A stretch of DNA of 5,458 nucleotides from a bacterium. GTDB lineage: Bacteria; Bacillota_I; Bacilli_A; RFN20; CAG-826. The notes under the pieces were generated by a model. The model did no database searches, was not told the origin of the DNA, and worked only from the letters and a program-made list of their open reading frames with translations. Shown one piece after another: positions 1 to 5,458 of the stretch (positions within the stretch are counted from its first letter, which is position 1; each line of letters starts with the position of its first letter). The stretch covers positions 2,662-8,119 of the forward strand of contig JAHZFY010000029.1 in NCBI GenBank assembly GCA_019421105.1, in the 5' to 3' direction. The position numbers and the translations under genes were made by a program.

Positions 1-1624
1 AGATAAACATCTTCTTTTTAAATATGATTTGAGCAATTTTTTGTAAGTCTGCTTGAGCATCAACTTGATTGATTTTTTCAACTTTATTAGATAAATCGTA
101 CTCGATTAGCATAATATCATTTGTGGCTACTAATAGATGTGAGTCATATAGCAATGTTGATTTGCTACCATAGGTAGGGTGAATATTTAATCTATTCAAT
201 TCTTCCCATTTATTTACCAACTTAGTTTTTAAATCTTTAGTAGCGATAATCATAATATTTAATATCGTCTCTTTATCTAAAACTTGTTGATTCTCTTCGT
301 TGACTTTCAAAGACATTGGTTTTAAGATTTTTGGATCTAGTTTGATATTTTTTAAAAATTCTTCATCAAAGAAATCGATATTATCTTCTTGTTTAGGTTG
401 TTGTTTAACTTCTTCAACTTTAGGTTTAACCGGTTCTATTTTTTCTTCTTGTTTTACTCGAGGTTCAACTTTGATAAATGGTGGACGAACCGGTTCAATT
501 TTTCTTGATGGAACATCGACGATAACTTCTTGTTTTTCGTTATTATCAACGCAAATATCGCACATTTTTAACAATGCTATTGAAAAAATAGGATTGATCA
601 ATGAGACATTTTTATAATCTTTAATCGCTAATAAAATAACATCGATACATTTTAAAATATTTTCAATCGTATATCTTTTAGCAAGAATAGAAACATTATC
701 TTCTTTTAAAATTTCTAGATGTTCGCATGAACCAGTTTTTTTATAGATTAAAACATCTTTTAATATTAACAATAAATCATCTGTCAATCTTTTGATATCG
801 CTCCCTTTTTCAAAGTATGAATCGATTCTTGTTAAAACGTGAGATGTATCATTATCTGCGATATCTAATAGCAATTCCGTTTTTTCATTTACAGATTCTA
901 ATGAAAATATATTTAAAACATCTTCGCTATTTAAATTATTCATAGAATAAGCTAAAACTTGATCGAGCATAGATAAAGCATCTCTCATTCCGCCGTCGCA
1001 CAAAGAGACGATCAAATCAACAGCTTCTTCTTCATAAGTTATGCCTTCAGATTTTAATACGTAGATTAATCGTTGTTTGATTTCATCATTAGATAGTTTA
1101 GAAAAATCAAATCTTTGACATCTAGATAAAATAGTTGGCAAAATTTTATGTGGTTCTGTAGTAGCAAGGATAAATATAACATGTGCAGGTGGTTCTTCTA
1201 ATGTTTTTAAAAGTGCATTAAAAGCACCAGGAGTCATCATATGGACTTCATCGATGATGTAGACCTTGTATCTTCCTAAAATAGTGGAATATCTGACTTT
1301 ATCTATTAAGTCTCTTACTTCTTCGACACCATTATTTGATGCAGCATCTATTTCGATGACATCAGGATGCGTGCCTTCAACAATAGAAGTACAATTTTTA
1401 CATTTTCCACATATATGACCAATACCTTCTTCGCAGTTGAGAGCTTTTGCAAAAAGTTTAGCCATAGATGTTTTACCAGTTCCTCTTGGACCAGCAAATA
1501 AATATGCATGAGCAATCTTATTAGTTTCTAATGCATTTTTTAAAATTTTAACAATGTAAGATTGACCTGCTACTTCATCAAAAGTAGTAGGACGATATTT
1601 ACGATAAAGTGCTTTATAACTCAT
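1..1624 (-). CDS. dnaX: DNA polymerase III subunit gamma/tau (clamp-loader ATPase), 3' end missing
   Basis: Motor subunit of the clamp loader, which loads the sliding beta clamp onto primed DNA and, in its long tau form, ties the polymerase to the replication fork. I translated 541 residues with no stop before the window edge. Bacillus DnaX is about 560 residues, so only a short tail is probably missing. Seen in order: Walker A GPRGTGKT (45-52); four zinc-binding cysteines C64, C72, C75, C78; DAASNNG (93-99); Walker B DEVH (125-128); sensor 1 ATTEPHK (154-160); SRC with the arginine finger (167-169). A helical collar domain runs to about residue 360, then a Pro/Lys/Glu/Gln-rich linker (about 368-415), then a second globular part from about 435 matching the polymerase-binding tau C-terminus. 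The start at 1624 is supported by MSYKALYRKYRP, the usual DnaX N-terminus, and by an SD-like GGTGGTGA at 1636-1629. It probably shares a transcript with the membrane-protein gene 48 nt upstream. Identity is certain; whether a short gamma form is made is open. Confidence 0.97.
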   Translation of the reverse strand, partial: MSYKALYRKYRPTTFDEVAGQSYIVKILKNALETNKIAHAYLFAGPRGTGKTSMAKLFAKALNCEEGIGHICGKCKNCTSIVEGTHPDVIEIDAASNNGVEEVRDLIDKVRYSTILGRYKVYIIDEVHMMTPGAFNALLKTLEEPPAHVIFILATTEPHKILPTILSRCQRFDFSKLSNDEIKQRLIYVLKSEGITYEEEAVDLIVSLCDGGMRDALSMLDQVLAYSMNNLNSEDVLNIFSLESVNEKTELLLDIADNDTSHVLTRIDSYFEKGSDIKRLTDDLLLILKDVLIYKKTGSCEHLEILKEDNVSILAKRYTIENILKCIDVILLAIKDYKNVSLINPIFSIALLKMCDICVDNNEKQEVIVDVPSRKIEPVRPPFIKVEPRVKQEEKIEPVKPKVEEVKQQPKQEDNIDFFDEEFLKNIKLDPKILKPMSLKVNEENQQVLDKETILNIMIIATKDLKTKLVNKWEELNRLNIHPTYGSKSTLLYDSHLLVATNDIMLIEYDLSNKVEKINQVDAQADLQKIAQIIFKKKMFI

Positions 1625-1670
1625 ATTTTCACCACCAAATATTATACACCAAAAAGAAGCAGTATAAAGA

Positions 1671-2195
1671 TTAATCTTTATTGATAAAACGTCTTGTCAA
1701 AGGATTATTGAATCCTGAAATCAAATATAAAGTTTGTAAAATTACCATGATAAAACTAGAAATAGATAATAATATAGCGCCATAACCAATATAAATTTTA
1801 TCGACAGAAACGCTATAAAAATTTAAAAGTATAACTGAAAGAATACCATTTATGAAATTGGCAACTATTAAGAATATGGATAGACCAATGCCAACAAATT
1901 TATATTTTTTAAAAATCTCAATAGAAATACTAGATGCTAAGACTAAACAACTCAATGTTATGCAATAAATAAGAAAAGATGCTTTTGGGAATACTTCTTC
2001 AGAAAAGCCCATTTCAAAAAAATCATAAAAATAGATGGCTCTACAATCACCAACTAATAATGAAAATCCATCTAAAAAACATCTTTGAGTATTTTCGCCT
2101 ATTAAAAGATCAAATTCCACAAAGGGACAAGAATATAAAAATATTGAAATTACACTCATAAATATCGTTGCATATAATAGATATTTTCTTTTCAT
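1671..2195 (-). CDS. small four-helix membrane protein, unknown function
   Basis: I do not recognise this 174-residue protein. It begins with a basic MKRKY and has four likely transmembrane helices at about residues 5-22, 72-95, 100-127 and 134-160. Charge distribution (KRK at the start, KKYK between helices 2 and 3, TRRFINKD at the end) puts both termini and the middle loop inside the cell. A roughly 48-residue first loop then lies outside and carries three cysteines (C23, C39, C51); two more sit in helix 2 (C78, C83). The loop is rich in Phe, Asp and Glu. No catalytic motif is visible. The start at 2195 has AGGA at 2210-2207, 11 nt upstream, and an extended -10 promoter further up. Good length, membrane-protein composition, a plausible ribosome site and a position tightly ahead of dnaX support a real gene. 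A link to replication is not implied by its position alone. The overlapping plus-strand frame is only a shadow. Confidence 0.75.
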   Translation of the reverse strand: MKRKYLLYATIFMSVISIFLYSCPFVEFDLLIGENTQRCFLDGFSLLVGDCRAIYFYDFFEMGFSEEVFPKASFLIYCITLSCLVLASSISIEIFKKYKFVGIGLSIFLIVANFINGILSVILLNFYSVSVDKIYIGYGAILLSISSFIMVILQTLYLISGFNNPLTRRFINKD

Positions 2196-2217
2196 TTTTC
2201 TTTAAATCCTATTAAAG

Positions 2218-2226
2218 ACTATAACA
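2218..2226 (-). promoter_or_regulatory. extended -10 promoter for the membrane protein gene (and probably dnaX)
   Basis: Read on the minus strand the site is TGTTATAGT: a TG extension followed by the -10 hexamer TATAGT (2223-2218). The best -35 at 17-bp spacing is a poor TTTATT, which is typical where an extended -10 compensates. Transcription would start near 2211, giving a leader of about 15 nt that only just includes the AGGA ribosome site. The call rests on motif match and position only. Confidence 0.4.
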
Positions 2227-2277
2227 TTTTTTTATTTATTAATAAAGAGCCTATCTTTACTCTTTTTTATGTTTGCT

Positions 2278-2286
2278 TGTTATGAT
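2278..2286 (+). promoter_or_regulatory. extended -10 promoter for the prfA-yitT-uvrB operon
   Basis: The sequence TGTTATGAT carries a TG extension and the -10 hexamer TATGAT (2281-2286). A moderate -35, TTTACT at 2256-2261, sits 19 bp upstream. A second, overlapping candidate, TGATAGAAT (2283-2291), would shift the start by 5 nt. Transcription would begin near 2293, after the first base of the most upstream in-frame ATG (2292). This favours the downstream prfA start at 2319 and gives a leader of about 26 nt. Confidence 0.5.
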
Positions 2287-2305
2287 AGAATATGAGCGGT
2301 ATTTT

Positions 2306-2310
2306 AAGGA
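2306..2310 (+). promoter_or_regulatory. ribosome binding site deciding the prfA start
   Basis: AAGGA lies 8 nt before the ATG at 2319. The in-frame ATG at 2292 has no purine-rich site before it and abuts the promoter. The ATG at 2331 has only a GGAAGA placed too close. The start is therefore set at 2319. Confidence 0.75.
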
Positions 2311-2318
2311 TTAAAATT

Positions 2319-3386
2319 ATGGAAGATACAATGTTTCAAAGATTAAAAGTTGCTAAGGCAAGATTAGAAGAAATTGATAATGAACTTATCAAAGAAGACG
2401 CTACAAGCGATATGAATCGTTTTAAAGCATTAAATAAGGAAAGAGCTTCTTTAGAACCTCAAGTTGAAAAATTTAATGAATATTTGACTGTGGTAGAAAA
2501 TAAGCAACAAGCATTAGAGATGAGCAAGGAAAGCGATATCGAAATTGCCGAAATGGGAAAAGAAGAATATAAAAATCTTTCTTTACAAGAAGAAAATATA
2601 ATCGAGGAGTTAAGAATATTACTGATTCCAAAAGATCCAAATGATGATAAAAACATTATCGTTGAAATTAGAGGAGCTGTTGGTGGAGATGAAGCTAATA
2701 TTTTTGCTGGCGATCTTTTTAGAATGTATGCAAAATATGCAGAAGTTCAAGGTTGGAAATTACAAATTTTAGACGCTTCTCCTTGTGAAGCGGGTGGATA
2801 CTCATTGATCTCTTTTAAAGTTAAAGGTGAAGGTGTTTATTCTAAGTTAAAATTTGAAAGCGGAGCCCATCGTGTACAAAGAGTTCCTAAGACTGAAGCA
2901 AATGGCAGAATTCATACATCGACCGCGACAGTTTTAGCAATGCCTGAAGCTGATGAAATCGATATTGAAATCAATCCATCCGATCTTCAAATTGATACTT
3001 ATAGAAGTCAAGGTGCAGGTGGACAAAATGTCAATAAGACTGAATCCGCTGTTAGAATTACTCATATACCTACAGGTACAGTTGTTGCATGTCAAACTGA
3101 AAAATCTCAAATGCAAAATAAAGAAATTGCAATGCAGATGTTAAAGTCTAGGTTAAGACAATTAGAATTAGAAAAAAGAAATAGTGAAATCAAAAACATC
3201 GTGGGTGAACAAAAAAATATTGAATGGGGATCACAAATTAGATCTTATGTTTTTTGTCCATACACTTTAGTAAAAGATAATAGAACAAATTTTGAAACAC
3301 CAAACGTTAACGGTGTTATGGATGGTGACATCATCGATTTTATGTATGCTTATTTACAAAAGGAGGCTGCAAGAAATGCTAAATAA
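2319..3386 (+). CDS. prfA: peptide chain release factor, RF1-type codon recognition with an RF2-like C-terminus
   Basis: Class I release factor: it reads stop codons in the ribosomal A site and triggers peptide release. The protein has 355 residues, a normal length. Domain 1 (about 1-100) is helical and charged. The RF1-like LLIPKDPNDDKN (101-112) and GGDEA (122-126) lead into the codon-reading domain with HRVQRVPKTE (184-193). PKT at 190-192 is a PxT tripeptide, the RF1 signature for UAA/UAG; RF2 has SPF there. GRIHTSTATV (196-205) is also RF1-like. The catalytic GGQ is at 234-236. From about 281 onward the sequence departs from RF1: GEQKNIEWGSQIRSYVF (296-312), VKDNRT (318-323) and VMDGD (333-337) match RF2, whereas RF1 has a GSGDRSERIRTYNFPQ-type stretch and TDHRI. 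The reading frame is unbroken and composition is uniform, so this is not an obvious assembly artefact. The gene overlaps yitT by 11 nt; prmC, its usual partner, is not next to it. It is certainly a release factor. RF1 specificity is inferred from PKT and its surroundings. Confidence 0.93.
   Translation: MEDTMFQRLKVAKARLEEIDNELIKEDATSDMNRFKALNKERASLEPQVEKFNEYLTVVENKQQALEMSKESDIEIAEMGKEEYKNLSLQEENIIEELRILLIPKDPNDDKNIIVEIRGAVGGDEANIFAGDLFRMYAKYAEVQGWKLQILDASPCEAGGYSLISFKVKGEGVYSKLKFESGAHRVQRVPKTEANGRIHTSTATVLAMPEADEIDIEINPSDLQIDTYRSQGAGGQNVNKTESAVRITHIPTGTVVACQTEKSQMQNKEIAMQMLKSRLRQLELEKRNSEIKNIVGEQKNIEWGSQIRSYVFCPYTLVKDNRTNFETPNVNGVMDGDIIDFMYAYLQKEAARNAK
3361..3366 (+). promoter_or_regulatory. 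strong ribosome binding site inside prfA that sets the yitT start
   Basis: A perfect AGGAGG, preceded by AAA, lies within the last codons of prfA and 9 nt before the ATG at 3376. It rules out the longer frame opening at 3292, whose first 28 residues are only prfA read in another frame. Confidence 0.9.
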
Positions 3387-4344
3387 ATTAAAGCAGTATT
3401 CAAGAAAAGACATATTAACTTTTGTTTACCACATTTTCCTTGTTGTTTTAGGTTCTTTTGTTCTTGGTTTTGGAACAGTTGTCTTTTTAACTAGACATTT
3501 AATTATTGCTGGTGGATTATCTGGTATTGCTTTTATCATTCAATATTTTGTTGGTTCCACTCAAATTATCGACATTGTTGTATGGATCGCTACTGGTATT
3601 CTTTGGTTTTTAAGTTTATTTACACTTGGTAAACAATTTGCTTTAAGAACATTATTAGCTTCGATCATGTTTCCTTTATCATTGACCATTTTTTATCGTA
3701 TTCCAGGCATAGAAAAATTTGTTGATTATGTATCAGGAAGTGGTGATACTGGCGATTTATTGTTGTGTTCAATATTTGGTGGCATCACTGTTGGAGCCGG
3801 TGTATCTTTAACCTTTTTAGGAAAAGGATCAACTGGTGGTGTCGATGTTATTTCTTTCATGATGAACAAATATTTTGGAATAAAAGTTTCAATTGCTAGC
3901 TTAATAATTGATGGCACTATCATAATGTCTGGCTTAATTACTTTTGCAATTACAAATCCAACATATATTCCTAATTGTTTGGTTGGTATTATTTCAGCAG
4001 TTGTTACTTCTTTAATAACCGAATTATTATATTCAAGAAAACAAAACGCTTTTATTTTAGATATCATATCAGATAAATATAAAGAGATTGCGGATTATGT
4101 CATGAATACAATGGAAAGAGGCGTTACATTAATCGATATTGAAGGCGGTTATACAAACACTAAAAGAGTAATGATAAGAACAGTATTATCAAAAAACGAA
4201 TATTTAGAAATCAAAGAACACGTTTATAAAATAGATCCTAATGCCTTTTTAACATTTACGGATACCAATGCTGTTTATGGCAATGGATTTAAAGAAAACT
4301 TTGGTGCAAGTAGGGTATTTAGAAATAAAAAAAATAAAAAATAA
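3376..4344 (+). CDS. YitT-family integral membrane protein with C-terminal DUF2179 domain
   Basis: The 322-residue protein has two parts. The N-terminal membrane part has about six to seven hydrophobic segments, roughly 13-39, 41-59, 63-83, 88-107, 127-148, 171-191 and 201-219. It includes the glycine-rich AGGLSG (45-50) and the family signature GKGSTGGVDVIS (149-160). A soluble cytoplasmic domain at about 228-306 has the DUF2179 features: ISDK (231-234), ERGVTLIDIEGGYT (247-260) and DPNAFLTFTDTNAVYGNGF (287-305). A Lys/Asn tail follows. YitT proteins are common in Firmicutes, often in several copies, and their transported substrate or role is not settled; I assign none. The gene overlaps the prfA end by 11 nt, so translation is probably coupled, and it sits 11 nt ahead of uvrB. 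Composition resembles its neighbours. Family identity is near certain; function is unknown. Confidence 0.93.
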   Translation: MLNKLKQYSRKDILTFVYHIFLVVLGSFVLGFGTVVFLTRHLIIAGGLSGIAFIIQYFVGSTQIIDIVVWIATGILWFLSLFTLGKQFALRTLLASIMFPLSLTIFYRIPGIEKFVDYVSGSGDTGDLLLCSIFGGITVGAGVSLTFLGKGSTGGVDVISFMMNKYFGIKVSIASLIIDGTIIMSGLITFAITNPTYIPNCLVGIISAVVTSLITELLYSRKQNAFILDIISDKYKEIADYVMNTMERGVTLIDIEGGYTNTKRVMIRTVLSKNEYLEIKEHVYKIDPNAFLTFTDTNAVYGNGFKENFGASRVFRNKKNKK

Positions 4345-4348
4345 GGGG
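4343..4348 (+). promoter_or_regulatory. ribosome binding site for uvrB, favouring a GTG start
   Basis: AAGGGG begins within the yitT stop codon. It lies 7 nt before the GTG at 4356 and 13 nt before the in-frame ATG at 4362. Spacing favours GTG. Alignment length with Bacillus UvrB favours ATG, since it places the Walker lysine at residue 45. The two choices differ by only two residues. Confidence 0.6.
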
Positions 4349-4355
4349 CTTTTGC

Positions 4356-5458
4356 GTGGAAATGGAACAAAAATTTCAATTAATTTCTTCATTTAAACCA
4401 ACAGGAGATCAGCCTGAAGCCATCGAAAAACTTGTAAAAGGAATAAAAGATAATAAAAGGTTTCAAGTCTTATTAGGAGCTACAGGAACTGGAAAAACTT
4501 TTACTATGGCTAACGTAATTGCAAAAGTAAATAAGCCAACCTTAGTTATTGTTCACAATAAAACATTAGCGGGACAATTATATTCTGAATTCAAAACATT
4601 ATTTCCAAATAACCGCGTGGAATATTTTGTTTCTAATTTCGATTTTTATCAACCAGAAGCATATATTCCAAAAACAGATACCTACATCGATAAAAACGCT
4701 GTGATGAATGAAGAAATCGAAATGATGAGAACTGCGGCAATCAACTCTGTTTTAGAAAGAAATGATACTATCGTTGTTGGTTCAGTTGCTTCTATATTTG
4801 GTTTAACAGATCCAGATGAATATAAGCGTTTAGTATTTGAAGTAAGAGTAGGAGATACAATTAATAGAAAAGAGTTTTTAAATAAACTCGTCAACTCCCA
4901 ATATAGGCGTAACCAACTTGAATTGACACCAGGTACATTTAGAGTAAGTGGCGATGTTATTGAGATTTTCCCAGCAAGTTATGAATCCAATAAGATTATA
5001 AAAATTGATACTTTTGGAGATGAAATAGAAAGAATTTTATTATGTGATGCTTTCAGTGGTGTAACATTGCATACATATCATTCTTATCCAATTTTTCCTG
5101 CTTATGATCACGCATCTACACTAGATAGAATCAAAGAAGCATGTATCAGCATCAAAGAAGAATTGAAATCACGTTTAAGCTATTTTAAAAAAGAAGGCAA
5201 ACCACTTGAATATGAGCGTTTAGAAATGAGGACAAATCACGATTTAGAATCGCTGATGGAATTTGGGATATGTCCTGGTATCGAAAATTATTCTAGACAT
5301 ATCGATAAAAGAAAAGAGGGCGAAAAACCTTATTGTTTAATAGATTATTTCCCGAAAGATTTTTTAATGATTGTCGATGAATCACACGCCACTTTACCGC
5401 AAGTTAGAGGAATGTATAATGGTGATAGATCAAGAAAAACAACACTGGTGGAATATGG
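4356..5458 (+). CDS. uvrB: excinuclease ABC subunit UvrB, 3' end missing
   Basis: UvrB is the damage-verifying, helicase-like subunit of bacterial nucleotide excision repair: UvrA hands it to the lesion and it recruits UvrC for incision. I translated 367 whole codons from the GTG start, a little over half of the usual ~660 residues. Seen: GDQPEAIEKLVKGI (17-30), Walker A GATGTGKT (41-48), HNKTLAGQLYSEF (67-79), the beta-hairpin segment (about 93-116), the UvrA-binding domain (about 155-250, with GTFRVSGDVIEIFPAS at 193-208), GIENYSRH (308-315) and the Walker B box DESH (341-344) followed by PQVRGMYNGD. The missing part should hold helicase motifs IV-VI and the C-terminal UvrC-binding UVR segment. 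One oddity is the base of the beta-hairpin, which reads NFDFY (94-98) where most family members have YYDYY. The gene is the third in the prfA operon; uvrA, its common partner, would be looked for downstream. If the ATG at 4362 is the true start, subtract 2 from these numbers. Confidence 0.97.
   Translation, partial: MEMEQKFQLISSFKPTGDQPEAIEKLVKGIKDNKRFQVLLGATGTGKTFTMANVIAKVNKPTLVIVHNKTLAGQLYSEFKTLFPNNRVEYFVSNFDFYQPEAYIPKTDTYIDKNAVMNEEIEMMRTAAINSVLERNDTIVVGSVASIFGLTDPDEYKRLVFEVRVGDTINRKEFLNKLVNSQYRRNQLELTPGTFRVSGDVIEIFPASYESNKIIKIDTFGDEIERILLCDAFSGVTLHTYHSYPIFPAYDHASTLDRIKEACISIKEELKSRLSYFKKEGKPLEYERLEMRTNHDLESLMEFGICPGIENYSRHIDKRKEGEKPYCLIDYFPKDFLMIVDESHATLPQVRGMYNGDRSRKTTLVEY

Noticed and set aside
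300..617. Plus-strand reading frame of 105 codons, rich in Ser and Phe.
   Set aside because: It is the antisense of the dnaX linker and adjoining domain, whose protein signature is clear. It has no ribosome site.
1641..1669. TATAAT on the minus strand (1646-1641) as a separate dnaX promoter.
   Set aside because: There is no -35 at a suitable spacing and no TG extension. Transcription would start near 1634, cutting into the ribosome binding site. Read-through from the upstream gene is simpler.
2244..2270. Possible terminator: AAAGAG/CTCTTT inverted repeat followed by a T run.
   Set aside because: The stem is only 6 bp with two G-C pairs and a 10-nt loop. It lies between two divergent genes, where no transcript needs ending.
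1625..2318. Signal recognition particle RNA gene, which often lies upstream of dnaX in Firmicutes.
   Set aside because: The dnaX upstream gap is under 50 nt, and the 123-bp divergent gap shows no GC-containing long hairpin with a GGAA-type loop.
2319..2450. RF2-style programmed +1 frameshift (CTT TGA) near the start of the release factor gene.
   Set aside because: The frame is continuous from the start and no in-frame TGA or slippery CTTTGA occurs there. The N-terminal half is RF1-type in any case.
3292..3375. Longer yitT start adding 28 residues.
   Set aside because: The extra residues are prfA read out of frame with no homology to YitT. The perfect AGGAGG at 3361-3366 points to 3376.
3726..4894. 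Minus-strand frames opposite yitT (4067-3726) and uvrB (4894-4682).
   Set aside because: Both lie antisense to strongly supported genes and have low-complexity, shadow-like translations without ribosome sites.

Overview
This 5.5 kb window is ordinary chromosomal housekeeping DNA from an AT-rich, Gram-positive-type bacterium. The best guess is a low-GC member of the Bacilli/Mollicutes radiation. The reasons are the strong A/T bias in third codon positions, DnaX, UvrB and YitT proteins that read like Firmicutes versions, purine-rich Shine-Dalgarno (SD) sites and tight gene packing. There are no mobile elements, CRISPR arrays, tRNA or rRNA genes. All three complete genes stop at TAA and all five tryptophan codons seen are TGG, so nothing shows UGA reassignment.

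Layout. On the minus strand, a small four-helix membrane protein of unknown function (2195-1671) is followed after 48 nt by dnaX (from 1624, running off the left edge), the tau subunit of the DNA polymerase III clamp loader. On the plus strand, starting from a 123-bp divergent intergenic region, prfA (peptide chain release factor) overlaps a YitT-family membrane protein gene by 11 nt. That gene is followed after 11 nt by uvrB (nucleotide excision repair), which runs off the right edge. The divergent region carries an extended -10 promoter in each direction, both of the form TGTTATNNT. The plus-strand genes look like one operon.

The most interesting item is the release factor. Its codon-reading half is RF1-type: a PKT tripeptide, an RF1-like GGDEA helix start and a GRIHTS stretch. 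Its last ~75 residues are clearly RF2-type: the WGSQIRSY segment with the RF2 switch-loop tryptophan, the VKDxRT motif and the VMDGD end. It reads as an RF1/RF2 chimera in an unbroken frame. In addition, prmC (the release-factor methyltransferase gene that usually follows prfA) is absent from its usual place, which yitT occupies. UvrB lacks three of the four clustered tyrosines at the base of its DNA-binding beta-hairpin. dnaX has an in-frame A AAA AAT heptamer placed exactly where a shorter gamma-like product would be cut.
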